The notes beneath the pieces were generated by a model that was not told the DNA's origin, made no database searches, and was given only the letters and a program-made list of their open reading frames with translations. From an uncultured Halomonas sp. (GTDB lineage: Bacteria; Pseudomonadota; Gammaproteobacteria; Pseudomonadales; Halomonadaceae): 64,000 nt of DNA. Where the stretch lies: contig NZ_CANMTQ010000001.1 in assembly GCF_947500835.1 (NCBI RefSeq), forward strand, positions 1 to 64,000, given 5' to 3'. The translations under genes and the position numbers were made by a program. Shown piece after piece: positions 1-7,670 of the stretch. Numbering within the stretch: position 1 is the stretch's first letter; the number at the start of each line of letters is the position of its first letter.

Positions 1-20
1 CATGCCGCTCTCCGTTTGCC

Positions 21-134
21 TCATTGTAGGCCGAAGAACTCTAATGACGTATGTACCGATTTTAGGGGATGGTTACATACGTAGTCTCGATCTTCTCCTG
101 CAAACGACAACGCTATATCGAACTCTCGTTCCAT
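21..134 (-). pseudogene. Truncated TIR-domain protein (N-terminal fragment)
   Basis: A minus-strand reading frame starts at 134 and stops after 37 codons. Its first 19 residues read MEREFDIALSFAGEDRDYV. This is the first beta strand and following loop of bacterial TIR (TIR_2-like) domains, which commonly begin FDIALSFAGEDR. After about residue 19 the TIR resemblance ends, where an inverted repeat (47-82) begins, and a stop follows at 21-23. A full TIR domain needs about 130 residues and its catalytic Glu, so this copy cannot be active. It lies just downstream (minus strand) of an attC-like site, as expected for the next gene of a cassette array. The TIR call rests on a short motif. An alternative is a fusion to unrelated sequence continuing beyond the window edge, but the in-frame stop argues against it. 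Confidence 0.5.
47..82. repeat. Short inverted repeat interrupting the TIR fragment
   Basis: ACGTATGTA (47-55) is matched by TACATACGT (74-82). The match continues inward as CC/GG with one bulged base. It sits exactly where the TIR similarity of the neighbouring frame stops, so it may be one end of an inserted element or a small stem-loop. No transposase is visible. Confidence 0.5.
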
Positions 135-159
135 ACTCTTAAGTTCCCTTGATCGCTAA

Positions 160-233
160 CGCTGCCATAACGGGCCGAGCGTAGCGAGGTCCAGGGCACA
201 AAGTGCCCGAACGTTCATGGCCCTGTTATGTGT
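160..233 (-). other. attC-like recombination site (cassette 59-base element)
   Basis: This is an imperfect palindrome. CATAAC (166-171) pairs with GTTATG (225-230), GGGCC (172-176) with GGCCC (219-223), and an inner hairpin is formed by GGGCAC (194-199) and GTGCCC (203-208). On the minus strand it begins with an ACATAAC R''-type box and ends with a GTTATGG R'-type core. It lies immediately after the stop codon of the 236-874 gene. Size, outer boxes and position after a gene on the same strand all fit an integron attC site. A transcription terminator is the alternative, but no T-run follows. Confidence 0.5.
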
Positions 234-235
234 TT

Positions 236-874
236 TCACTCGGTACATTCAACGATACCCTCAATTAAATACTCCCAGATTACTCCTGAATCATATTTCT
301 TACGCTCAAATCCAGCCGCAGGAAGCTCCAAGATTATATTGTCAAAACCTGACCAGTATCCGGCCCACAGCTTATCAATATCTTCAAGCATCGAAACCTT
401 ATAGGCATGCCTAGCCAGCGAAACATGCTCCATATTCACTTTAGCTATTCTGGTAAGCGGCCAATCTTTTAGCCTGAATTTCTGAACAGTATCCAAAGGC
501 CAGTGGTATTTTTGTGACACCAGCTCACAGGTTTCTAGATTCCCAAAGGCATGTAGAGCTGACAGTCTAGATGGGTATAGAGGGTGATGTCTCTCTCTAT
601 AAACTTCAGCATCATACTCAATCCGATAGTCATTTATCGCTGTCAGAAAGTAGGGAGATACCCCTAGAACGTCGTTATGACACGGCTCATAGGGGAGATA
701 TCGTACTTTTCCTTCTATGTATTTCTTTAAAAATCCAGCATCAGAGCACGAATCAGCTGCACCCGAGAAAAAAGATTTGGTGAGATTAAAGTTATGATGC
801 GTAATAGGATTGAACTGGTTTACAAAGATGTAGAATGTGTCCGGAGCTTCTTCATCTATATTGACTAATTTCAT
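236..874 (-). CDS. Hypothetical cassette protein, 212 aa
   Basis: No family is recognised with confidence. The protein has no signal peptide or membrane segment and looks soluble and cytosolic. A central segment, residues about 90-115 (YPSRLSALHAFGNLETCELV), is reminiscent of the pattern in DUF2441-type unknown proteins, but this is a weak resemblance. The ATG at 874 is preceded by a good ribosome site (GGAG about 8 bases upstream) that lies just inside the cassette boundary. The gene is AT-rich compared with the housekeeping genes to the right. It is flanked by attC-like palindromes at 160-233 downstream and 891-962 upstream, and runs in the same direction as the neighbouring orphan genes. 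This is the layout of a single-gene integron cassette. The function is unknown. Confidence 0.65.
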   Translation of the reverse strand: MKLVNIDEEAPDTFYIFVNQFNPITHHNFNLTKSFFSGAADSCSDAGFLKKYIEGKVRYLPYEPCHNDVLGVSPYFLTAINDYRIEYDAEVYRERHHPLYPSRLSALHAFGNLETCELVSQKYHWPLDTVQKFRLKDWPLTRIAKVNMEHVSLARHAYKVSMLEDIDKLWAGYWSGFDNIILELPAAGFERKKYDSGVIWEYLIEGIVECTE

Positions 875-890
875 ACTTACTCCAATTCAA

Positions 891-962
891 GCGCACACAT
901 AACGGCAGCCATCAGCCGCGCGAGGTACGAGCGTCGGCTGAATGGGATGGTTATGTGTGTGC
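891..962 (-). other. attC-like recombination site
   Basis: The outer arms CGCACACATAAC and GTTATGTGTGTGC pair almost perfectly (893-903 with 950-962). Inside, AGCCG pairs with CGGCT and CCATC with GATGG, with unpaired bases between, giving a roughly 70-base attC-type fold. It sits directly at the stop codon of the 963-1430 gene and 17 bases upstream of the start of the 236-874 gene, so it forms the boundary between two same-strand cassettes. The core GTTATGT is shared with the site at 1743-1749 and the R'' box of the site at 160-233. Confidence 0.65.
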
Positions 963-1430
963 TCAAAGAGTGGGATATACATCCTTTTCTCGTTCTTCCC
1001 CTTCGGGATCCGACCACCGTAGGCGAATTGCATGTTTACGTTTCGTCTGCATATGGACAAAAGCCGTCAGCTCAACAGCCTGGCCGGGATCGATATGTTC
1101 CATTGGGAACTTGTCCGCAACCTCTGAGTCCGGGACAATGTCGTTGTCACCCAGGAAGGCGATATTTACATTATAAGCCGGCATTTTGCCCTTATTGAAA
1201 ACCTTCAAACGATGCTTCTTGCTCCCGATGGAGACAAAGCTTGCTCCTAGATCCGCTTGACCGGCTTGCTTTGCTTCCCGCCGCTCCTTCTCCAGTATTA
1301 GGGAGTTAACCTTCCCTTGCAGATCCATCAATTCATCCTCCTTCTGCTTGAATCGATGAGATCGCCAAGTTGCGTAAGCAGAAAGGCCAAGCGCGAGGGC
1401 AGCAATGATGTTGCCTAGCGTGATATCCAT
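963..1430 (-). CDS. Small membrane-anchored hypothetical protein, 155 aa
   Basis: The protein starts with one hydrophobic segment (about residues 5-22, IIAALALGLSAYATW). A charged, probably coiled-coil stretch follows (about 24-55, rich in K, E and Q), and then a beta-rich C-terminal domain (about 60-150) that looks like an immunoglobulin-type fold. I do not recognise a named family. The chosen ATG at 1430 lies 7 bases beyond the stop of the upstream gene. An in-frame start at 1466 would overlap that gene by 29 bases and is less likely. It shares a cassette with the zinc-ribbon gene at 1438-1719 and is followed at once by an attC-like site. The likely role is a membrane-bound partner of the upstream protein. 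This is inferred from adjacency only. Confidence 0.65.
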   Translation of the reverse strand: MDITLGNIIAALALGLSAYATWRSHRFKQKEDELMDLQGKVNSLILEKERREAKQAGQADLGASFVSIGSKKHRLKVFNKGKMPAYNVNIAFLGDNDIVPDSEVADKFPMEHIDPGQAVELTAFVHMQTKRKHAIRLRWSDPEGEEREKDVYPTL

Positions 1431-1437
1431 GCGCGAC

Positions 1438-1719
1438 TCATTTGATCTTAATGTTCTTGTTTCCACGAAAAGCTTTCTTGAACTCTTTCTTCATTCTCTT
1501 TGCTAGGTCGTCCACAGTCTCCTTTCCTACTTCTCGAGTATGTTCATCTATGCTCTCAGAATTCTCATCTATCAGCCCTTCTTTACTCATTACCCTATCG
1601 CATCCTATGCATCGCACTTCCACATAGTCGTTCTCTATGTCATCACCATACTCGAATTGGGTGCCACCGCATGTAGAGCATATGAGCTCGATATTCCGTG
1701 AATATTTGTCACTATTCAT
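1438..1719 (-). CDS. Zinc-ribbon hypothetical protein, 93 aa
   Basis: Begins MNSDKYSRNIELICSTCGG. Two CxxC knuckles are visible (ICSTCG near residue 14 and VRCIGCDR near residue 37), enough to bind one zinc ion. The remainder is a charged helical tail (KRMKKEFKKAFRGNK) that could contact nucleic acid or a partner. The start at 1719 is preceded by GAGG at a suitable distance. An upstream in-frame start at 1755 would begin inside the recombination core and is rejected. The gene is followed after 7 bases by the membrane-anchored protein gene, so the two form a small bicistronic unit. The function is unknown. Proteins of this pattern occur as orphan genes in accessory DNA, from general knowledge. 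Confidence 0.65.
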   Translation of the reverse strand: MNSDKYSRNIELICSTCGGTQFEYGDDIENDYVEVRCIGCDRVMSKEGLIDENSESIDEHTREVGKETVDDLAKRMKKEFKKAFRGNKNIKIK

Positions 1720-1742
1720 ACTGCGCCTCGATCGCTCGGATA

Positions 1743-1954
1743 TACATAACAGCAATTGGGCAGACCGCTTCGATATTGCAGAAATCTGACCGCTTCATGA
1801 TTACGGTTTCTCATTCCCAAGAGCGCCCATCTAAAAATTTATAAAACAACAACTTAGCCAACCAACCTGCTGACTGCCACGTGATCATTTGACCGCTGTG
1901 ATTTGCTCACGCAATGACACCATATAAAACACATACTCTGCAGAAACCCCGTCC
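1743..1954. other. Possible attI region with cassette-type core site
   Basis: On the minus strand GTTATGT (1749-1743) occurs 24 bases upstream of the zinc-ribbon gene, matching the core found at the attC-like sites. No second palindrome arm is present here, as expected at an attI-cassette junction and not at attC. The next 200 bases rightward have no credible gene and lead to the integrase-like start at 1955. This spacing and orientation fit an attI region with the array transcribed away from the integrase. Evidence is positional and motif-based only. Confidence 0.3.
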
Positions 1955-2020
1955 ATGCTTGAGATGCCCCTTCGACTACTTGACCAGTTCCGTGCCGTTG
2001 GTCAACATCAAGGAAAATAG
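1955..2020 (+). pseudogene. Possible remnant of an integron integrase start
   Basis: A plus-strand frame reads MLEMPLRLLDQFRAV before losing resemblance and stopping at 2018-2020. Integron integrases typically begin with a short leader followed by a segment such as RLLDQVR or VLDQLRERIR and then HYS-RTEQAY. Only the first part is visible here, and no downstream integrase motifs (R, HxxR, Y boxes) are found in any frame before metG. The position, divergent from the cassettes and about 200 bases from the first core site, is where intI should begin. The match is short and could be chance. Confidence 0.3.
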
Positions 2021-2353
2021 ACTGGACGGGCAGCCAGCTCATTGAGTTTCATATTGATAGCTGCTCCCGCCCACGCTACCGCCCAAGGGGTCACAACGCT
2101 TCCCCGCGCCCCTGTCACATCCAGCCCTTTTGTTTTGTCGCACTGTAGCGACAGTTTCTTATAAACCTAATAATAAGTCATTAGACATTGGCCGTAGTAC
2201 TCTGAGCTTTTTGAGTAAAGCTTGATCGAAGACAACTTCGCTGATCGTGTAAGCAGGAACCCCCTACGGATGCACCCAACCCCCAAGCGGGCTACAATCG
2301 GCATTTCGTCCTTGTGACGCTCATTTCTTTCCGATTCAGTCACTAGAGCCACC
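2021..2353. promoter_or_regulatory. Intergenic region and probable metG promoter
   Basis: I see no gene in this stretch. A TACAAT element at 2293-2298, about 55 bases upstream of the metG start, is the best -10 candidate, but its -35 partner is weak. The left part (2021-2160) is where an integrase gene would have continued and contains only stop-rich sequence. Confidence 0.35.
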
Positions 2354-4396
2354 ATGCCGACTACCGCCAACGCCAAGCGCAAGATCCTGGTCACCAGCGC
2401 CCTGCCCTACGCCAACGGCTCGATTCACCTGGGCCATCTGCTTGAGTACATCCAGACCGATATCTGGGTGCGCTTTCAGAAAAGCCGCGGCCACGATTGC
2501 TACTACGTCTGTGCCGATGATGCCCATGGCACCGCGATCATGCTGCGGGCCGAACAGGAAGGCGTGACGCCGGAGCAGTTGATCGCGCGGGTCTCCGAGG
2601 AGCATCAGGCGGATTTCGCGCGCTTCGGGGTAGCCTTCGATAACTATCACTCCACCCATTCCGAAGAGAATCGCCTTCACAGCGAGCGCATCTATACCGC
2701 CCTGCGCGATGCCGGGCATATCGCAACTCGCGACATCGAGCAGATGTACGACCCGGTGAAGGGGTTGTTCCTGGCAGATCGCTTCATCAAAGGCACCTGC
2801 CCAAAGTGCAAGACGCCGGATCAGTACGGCGACAACTGCGAGGCCTGCAGCGCCACCTATACCCCAGCGGAATTGATCGATCCGGTTTCGGCTATCTCCG
2901 GGGCAACACCGGAAGTACGCAGCTCCACCCACTACTTCTTCAAGCTGCCGGATTTCGAGGCGTTCCTGAAACAGTGGATTCAGGGTGGCCACGTGCAGCC
3001 GCAGATCGCCAACAAGCTGCAGGAGTGGTTCGAGTCCGGGTTGAACGAATGGGACATTTCCCGGGATGCACCGTATTTTGGCTTCGAGATCCCGGATGCG
3101 CCGGGCAAGTACTTCTATGTGTGGCTGGACGCGCCAATCGGTTATCTCGCCAGTTTCCAGAATCTGTGCGACCGGGAAGGCATCGACTTCGACAGCTATT
3201 GGAAGAAGGACTCCGAGGCGGAGGTGTATCACTTCATCGGCAAGGACATCGTCTACTTCCATGCGCTGTTCTGGCCGGCCATGCTCGAGGGCGCGGGGCT
3301 GCGCACGCCTACCGGCGTGCATTGCCACGGCTTCGTCACCGTCAACGGCGCGAAGATGTCCAAGTCCCGGGGCACCTTCATCAAGGCCGGCACCTATGCC
3401 GAGTATCTGAATCCGGAATACCTGCGCTACTACTTCGCCGCCAAGCTCACCTCCGGGGTCGACGATCTGGACTTGAATCTGGAGGACTTCACCTACCGGG
3501 TGAACTCGGATCTGGTGGGCAAGGTGGTCAACATCGCCAGCCGCTGCGCGGGCTTCGTCAAGAAGTTGGGGGATGGCACGCTCTCCGTTGACTGCGCCGA
3601 GCCCGACCTGGTGCAGCGTTTTATCGACGCCGGCGAAGCCATTGCCGAGGATTACGATAGTCGCGAATTCGGGCGCGGCATGCGCCGGATTATGGAGCTG
3701 GCGGACGAAGCGAACACTTACATCGCCGAGAAGGAACCCTGGGTGCTGGCCAAGCAGGAAGGCCGTGAACAGGAGGTACTGGATATCTGCTCCGTGGGTA
3801 TCAACCTGTTCCGCCAGCTGATGGTCTATCTTGCGCCAGTGGTACCCAAGATGGCCGAGGATGCTCGGGCGTTCCTCAACCTGGAATCCCTGGATTGGCA
3901 GAGCCGCGAAGCCGTGCTGAAGGGCCACACCATCAACAAGTTCAAACCGTTGATGACCCGCATCGAGCGCGACAAGATCGATGCCATGATCGAGGCCTCC
4001 AAGGAGGACTTGGCGGAGGAAAAGAAATTGAAAGAGACCCCCAGGGGCCCGTTGACGGACAACCCCATCGCCGAAGAGATCGCTTTCGAGGATTTTGCCA
4101 AGGTCGATCTGCGAATCGTGCGCATCGCCAAGGCGGAATATGTCGAGGGCGCCGACAAGCTGCTGAAGCTCACCTTGGACCTGGGCGGCGAAACCCGCAC
4201 GGTGTTCTCCGGCATCCGCTCGGCCTATGCCCCGGAAGCCCTGGAAGGCATGTTGACGGTAATGGTCGCCAACCTGGCGCCTCGCAAGATGCGCTTTGGC
4301 GTTTCCGAAGGCATGGTACTGGCGGCGGGTAACGGCGACGGCATCTACCTGCTGGAGCCGCACTCCGGCGTGGAACCGGGTAACCGCGTGACCTGA
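2354..4396 (+). CDS. metG: Methionine--tRNA ligase
   Basis: Class I methionyl-tRNA synthetase, 680 aa, which charges tRNA-Met and initiator tRNA with methionine in the cytoplasm. The HIGH-type motif is HLGH at residues 25-28, and KMSKS is at 334-338. A zinc knuckle is formed by C149, C152, C162 and C165. The C-terminal 100 residues (from about 579, [20 protein letters not shown]) are the EMAP-like/Arc1p-type tRNA-binding and dimerisation domain found in the long bacterial form, so the protein is full length. The gene is monocistronic and followed by a hairpin terminator. In related genomes an mrp/apbC gene is often upstream. Here that side is occupied by the decayed cassette array. Confidence 0.98.
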   Translation: MPTTANAKRKILVTSALPYANGSIHLGHLLEYIQTDIWVRFQKSRGHDCYYVCADDAHGTAIMLRAEQEGVTPEQLIARVSEEHQADFARFGVAFDNYHSTHSEENRLHSERIYTALRDAGHIATRDIEQMYDPVKGLFLADRFIKGTCPKCKTPDQYGDNCEACSATYTPAELIDPVSAISGATPEVRSSTHYFFKLPDFEAFLKQWIQGGHVQPQIANKLQEWFESGLNEWDISRDAPYFGFEIPDAPGKYFYVWLDAPIGYLASFQNLCDREGIDFDSYWKKDSEAEVYHFIGKDIVYFHALFWPAMLEGAGLRTPTGVHCHGFVTVNGAKMSKSRGTFIKAGTYAEYLNPEYLRYYFAAKLTSGVDDLDLNLEDFTYRVNSDLVGKVVNIASRCAGFVKKLGDGTLSVDCAEPDLVQRFIDAGEAIAEDYDSREFGRGMRRIMELADEANTYIAEKEPWVLAKQEGREQEVLDICSVGINLFRQLMVYLAPVVPKMAEDARAFLNLESLDWQSREAVLKGHTINKFKPLMTRIERDKIDAMIEASKEDLAEEKKLKETPRGPLTDNPIAEEIAFEDFAKVDLRIVRIAKAEYVEGADKLLKLTLDLGGETRTVFSGIRSAYAPEALEGMLTVMVANLAPRKMRFGVSEGMVLAAGNGDGIYLLEPHSGVEPGNRVT

Positions 4397-4420
4397 GATC
4401 TGGGCCTTAGCGACCTTGAC

Positions 4421-4457
4421 GAGCGCGCCGGGCCTTCGGCGCGTCTTGTTTTGCTCT
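4421..4457 (+). terminator. Rho-independent terminator after metG
   Basis: GCGCGCCG and CGGCGCGT form a GC-rich stem around a GGCCTT loop, followed by the T-rich tract CTTGTTTTGCTCTTC. It lies about 25 bases after the metG stop. Confidence 0.7.
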
Positions 4458-4548
4458 TCTTTAGGCGTACTTCACGCGTACTCCCGATTGTTCCTTGTTT
4501 TTAGTTTCTTACGCCTCGTCTATTTCACGCCGATGATGCCTACCCACG

Positions 4549-4589
4549 TTGACAGACACCAATCGCTCTGTTGTTATTGAGACTCAATA
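4549..4589 (+). promoter_or_regulatory. Strong sigma-70 promoter with overlapping palindromic operator
   Basis: TTGACA (4549-4554), a 17-base spacer and TGTTAT (4572-4577) make a good housekeeping promoter for the small basic gene and the CobW-type gene. A perfect 15-base palindrome, TATTGAGACTCAATA, covers 4575-4589 and overlaps the -10 and start region, a classic repressor position. COG0523 genes are often under the zinc repressor Zur, but this palindrome is not the usual Zur box, so the regulator is unknown. Confidence 0.6.
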
Positions 4590-4646
4590 GGGGATTTGAC
4601 ACAGCTTGCAGCCCTACTTTGTTCAACTGCTAAAGCGGAGCATCAT

Positions 4647-4814
4647 ATGCACTCCATTTCTGAATTTGCCTCCAGCGCCGACTCGCGTTTATCCATTGTC
4701 TACGACCGTCAATTCGACGCTACGCCCACGCGTAAAAAGCCGGTGAAGCGCCGTAAATCTCGCCCGTATCAACACACGTATCAATACAACCAGCCACTCC
4801 AGAGGTCTTCTTGA
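4647..4814 (+). CDS. Small basic protein, 55 aa, coupled to the CobW-type gene
   Basis: The start at 4647 is chosen because GGAG lies 8 bases upstream. An in-frame ATG-like start at 4596 has no ribosome site. The peptide begins MHSISEFASSADSRLSIVYD and has a basic centre (RKKPVKRRKSR, residues about 26-36) and a C-terminal stretch rich in Gln, Tyr and Thr. No domain is recognised, and no signal peptide is seen. Its TGA stop overlaps the TTG start of the following GTPase gene, so the two are probably translationally coupled and controlled by the promoter and palindrome at 4549-4589. It may be a small nucleic acid or partner-binding peptide, or mainly a leader cistron. The function is unknown. 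Confidence 0.55.
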   Translation: MHSISEFASSADSRLSIVYDRQFDATPTRKKPVKRRKSRPYQHTYQYNQPLQRSS

Positions 4815-5758
4815 ATTCACCGCCTACTTCGATCGGCGTGACCGTGATTGCAGGTTTTCTGGGTTCCGGCAAGACCACCTTGATCAATCACCTGCTGACG
4901 CATGCCGACGGGCGTCGCCTGGCAATCATGGTGAATGATTTTGGTGCGCTCAATATCGATCGCGAACTGATCAGTGAAGAAGAGGAAGGCCTGATCTCCC
5001 TGAGCAACGGCTGCGTGTGCTGCAACCTGCAAGGCGAGCTGGCGAGCAGCATCGAAGGACTACTGATCAGTCGTGGCGAGCAGCTCGATCATGTCTTGAT
5101 TGAATGCAGCGGCGTCTCGGATCCGGCACGGGTGGTGAGCGTATTGGGCTACCCCTCACTGCGGCGGCGCTGTCATCTGGATGCGGTAATGACCCTGATC
5201 GACCTGTCCAGATCCCTGGAGTCAAGCCAAGGCGAACTGCGTGCGCTGCTGCAGTCGCAGATCGCCTGCGCCGACTGGCTGGTATTGAACAAGGCCGATC
5301 AGGCCCTGCCGGGTATCCATGCAGAACTGAAGGAAAATTGGCTGCTGCCCAATGCACGGGTGATTGAAACCGAGCAGGCCCGCCTGCCTCCGGAGCTGGT
5401 CTTCTGGCGCAGCGACGCGCCGGTCAGTCTCGACCCCTCCGCCAAGGACGCCATTCATCACCATACCGGTATCGCCGAGCTCGGGCTTTCCAGTCACAGC
5501 TTCGAGCATCGAGGCGCCATGGACGGCGCCGAGCTGTCCACATTGCTGCAAGGATTGCCAGGCAGCATCCTGCGCATCAAGGGTGTGGTTCAGTTGGAAG
5601 ACGGGCGGCAACTGGAATTGCAGCGCGCCGCCGGCCAGCTCGAGACCCGCCCTTTCCCCCATCGCGACACACCGGGCACGCGTCTGGTATTCATCGGCCA
5701 GACAGCGGATTGCGACTGGCCGGCACTCGATCGCGACTTGCAGGCACTGGCCCGTTAA
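4811..5758 (+). CDS. CobW/COG0523-family GTP-binding metal chaperone
   Basis: A 315-residue G3E GTPase of the CobW/YjiA/ZigA group, which uses GTP to deliver metal ions (zinc, cobalt or others) to client proteins. The Walker A loop is GFLGSGKTT at residues 15-23. The metal-binding CxCC motif is CVCC at 68-71. NKAD at 160-163 gives guanine specificity. The C-terminal CobW_C domain runs from about residue 230 and carries a His near the start. Translation probably begins at the TTG overlapping the stop of the 55-aa gene. The subfamily and client metal cannot be fixed from sequence alone. No adjacent zinc-dependent paralogue or cobalamin gene is present to help. Confidence 0.85.
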   Translation: MNSPPTSIGVTVIAGFLGSGKTTLINHLLTHADGRRLAIMVNDFGALNIDRELISEEEEGLISLSNGCVCCNLQGELASSIEGLLISRGEQLDHVLIECSGVSDPARVVSVLGYPSLRRRCHLDAVMTLIDLSRSLESSQGELRALLQSQIACADWLVLNKADQALPGIHAELKENWLLPNARVIETEQARLPPELVFWRSDAPVSLDPSAKDAIHHHTGIAELGLSSHSFEHRGAMDGAELSTLLQGLPGSILRIKGVVQLEDGRQLELQRAAGQLETRPFPHRDTPGTRLVFIGQTADCDWPALDRDLQALAR

Positions 5759-5782
5759 TCGACTCGGCGTGCCTGCCCTACC

Positions 5783-7105
5783 TTAACCGAAAATCAGATT
5801 CGGTAGCCATAGCGCGATTTGCGGGAACACCACCACCAGAATGATGCCTACCACCTGCAGCGCAATGAACGGCAGCACGGCACGGTAAAGATCCCCGGTC
5901 GTCACTTCCGGCGGCGCCACCGAGCGCATGTAGAACAGATTGTAGCCGAAAGGCGGCGTGAGATAGGCCGTCTGCATGGCCAACACGAAAATCGTCGCGA
6001 ACCAGATGGGATCGAACCCCAGCGCCTTGATGATCGGGACGTACAACGGCACGGTAATGAATAGAATCGCCGAGTCATCGAGGAACATGCCGAGTATCAG
6101 GTAGCTCAGCAAGATGACGGTCAGCACCACATAGGGGCTCAGATCGCCTGCGATGATGTGATTGACGATCTCCTGGCCGGCGCCGAGTGCGATGTAGATC
6201 TTGGAGAACACCACCGCGCCGATCATGATCCACATCAGCATGCCAATGATGCGTGCCGTGGAATATAACGCGCTGGAGAGCATCTTGAAGTTGAGCCGTC
6301 CGTTCGCCAGCGCACATAGCATGGCCCCGGCGGCGCCGACAGCGGAGGCTTCGGTGGGCGATGTGTAGCCCAGCGCCATGGAACCCAGCACTACCACAAT
6401 CAGACCGCCCGGCAGGATGATGGCGCGCAGCGCCTTGATCTTGCCCCAGGTATCGACTCGTTCGGATTTATCCAGGGGCGGTCCCAGTCGCGGGTCGATC
6501 TTGCAGCGAATGGCGATATAGATCATGTAGATCACGGCCAGCATCAGCCCCGGCATGACGCCGGCGGCAAATAGCTTGCCGATGGATTCCCGAGTCAGGA
6601 AGGCGTACATGATCATGACCAGGGAGGGCGGGATCAAGAATCCCAGCGCGCCACCGGCCATGATGACCCCCGCTGAAAGGCGCTTGTCGTAGCCGCGCTT
6701 CAGCATGGCCGGCAAGGCGATCAGGCCGAGGCTGATCGTCGCCGCACCGGTGATGCCCACCATCGCCGCGATCAGGGCACAGATCAGCACGGTACCCATG
6801 CCCAAACCGCCGCGCACACTGCCCATCAGCTTGTAGACCATCTCGAACAGGCTGTCGGCGATACCGGATCGCTCCAGGATCATGCCCATCAGAATGAACA
6901 GTGGCAGGGCGACGAGAATGAATTCATTCATCAATCCGAACAGCGACGGCATGAGGATGCCCAGGCTGTCCGGCCCCCAGATCACATAGCCGAATACCAC
7001 GCCCACGCCGAGCAGCGTCCAGGCCAATGGCATGCCGACGGCCATCAACACCAGCATGGACCCGAACATCAAGGCGGTAAGCAGGACCGGATCGATCTCA
7101 AGCAT
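5783..7105 (-). CDS. dctM: TRAP transporter large permease (DctM family)
   Basis: A 440-residue, highly hydrophobic protein with the about 12 membrane segments of the DctM subunit, which forms the ion-coupled channel of TRAP uptake systems. Family-typical stretches include LFGLMNEFILVALPLFILMG (residues about 46-65), GITGAATISLGLIALPAMLK and a C-terminal LTPPFGYNLFYM. The start at 7105 overlaps the stop of the small permease gene by 8 bases, a normal arrangement in these operons. A longer frame to 7159 lies inside the small permease gene and is rejected. It acts in the inner membrane with the small permease at 7098-7643 and the periplasmic receptor at 7671-8705. The substrate is unknown but probably an organic acid or amide consumed by the flanking enzymes. 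Confidence 0.93.
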   Translation of the reverse strand: MLEIDPVLLTALMFGSMLVLMAVGMPLAWTLLGVGVVFGYVIWGPDSLGILMPSLFGLMNEFILVALPLFILMGMILERSGIADSLFEMVYKLMGSVRGGLGMGTVLICALIAAMVGITGAATISLGLIALPAMLKRGYDKRLSAGVIMAGGALGFLIPPSLVMIMYAFLTRESIGKLFAAGVMPGLMLAVIYMIYIAIRCKIDPRLGPPLDKSERVDTWGKIKALRAIILPGGLIVVVLGSMALGYTSPTEASAVGAAGAMLCALANGRLNFKMLSSALYSTARIIGMLMWIMIGAVVFSKIYIALGAGQEIVNHIIAGDLSPYVVLTVILLSYLILGMFLDDSAILFITVPLYVPIIKALGFDPIWFATIFVLAMQTAYLTPPFGYNLFYMRSVAPPEVTTGDLYRAVLPFIALQVVGIILVVVFPQIALWLPNLIFG

Positions 7106-7643
7106 GGGGGATCTCCGGGTCGTGTTTCGGCTCATCCATCGGTGCGCCCAGCACGGCACAGAGATGGCGCCCGATACTAGCCAGCATTTGCAGGATAATC
7201 AGTATGATGGCAACCGGAATCATCAGCTTTACCGGCCAGATGATCGGCGCCCAAGTGCTGCGAAAGGACTGTTCGCGGATCTCGAAGGACATCCAGGCAA
7301 AATCGACCGCCCCTTTCAAGACCACCAATAACAAGGTGATCACCGCGATACCGATGAGCATGCTCACCAGCGCCTTGAGCCGTGGGGGGAAGTGCTGGTA
7401 AATGATGTCGGTGCGCACATGGCCTTGCCATTTCTCGGTGTAGAACCCGGCAAGAATTGCATAGGTGCCATACATCAACGTGGAGGACTCATGCGCCCAG
7501 GTGGTGGGTGCGTTCAGAAACTGACGCGAGATGACCTCGAACATCAGAATGCAGACAATGGCAAAACACATCCAGGCAATGACCCGCCCGAGCACTTCGC
7601 TCAGGCGGTCCTGCCAGCGTATCCAGGCTTTCAACCAGCGCAT
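7098..7643 (-). CDS. dctQ: TRAP transporter small permease (DctQ family)
   Basis: A 181-residue inner-membrane protein with four hydrophobic segments. It begins MRWLKAWIRWQDRLSEVLGR and contains the DctQ-typical FEVISRQFLNAPTTWAHESS around residue 45. It pairs with DctM to form the membrane part of the TRAP system. The ATG at 7643 is preceded by GGAG 6 bases upstream. A GTG 12 bases earlier is possible. It lies 27 bases after the receptor gene and overlaps dctM, so the three are one operon in the order receptor, small permease, large permease. Confidence 0.92.
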   Translation of the reverse strand: MRWLKAWIRWQDRLSEVLGRVIAWMCFAIVCILMFEVISRQFLNAPTTWAHESSTLMYGTYAILAGFYTEKWQGHVRTDIIYQHFPPRLKALVSMLIGIAVITLLLVVLKGAVDFAWMSFEIREQSFRSTWAPIIWPVKLMIPVAIILIILQMLASIGRHLCAVLGAPMDEPKHDPEIPHA

Positions 7644-7670
7644 AGGCGACTCCACGCAACGCGGCCTGGA

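Noticed and set aside
1854-2042. Minus-strand frame of 62 codons between the cassettes and metG, considered as a further cassette gene
   Set aside because: No ribosome site, no attC-like site after it, and it covers the possible integrase start on the other strand. Its translation matches nothing known to me.
2336-4363. Long open frame of 675 codons on the minus strand across metG
   Set aside because: It is antisense to a complete, motif-verified metG and its translation has the biased composition of a shadow frame. High GC at third positions explains the length.
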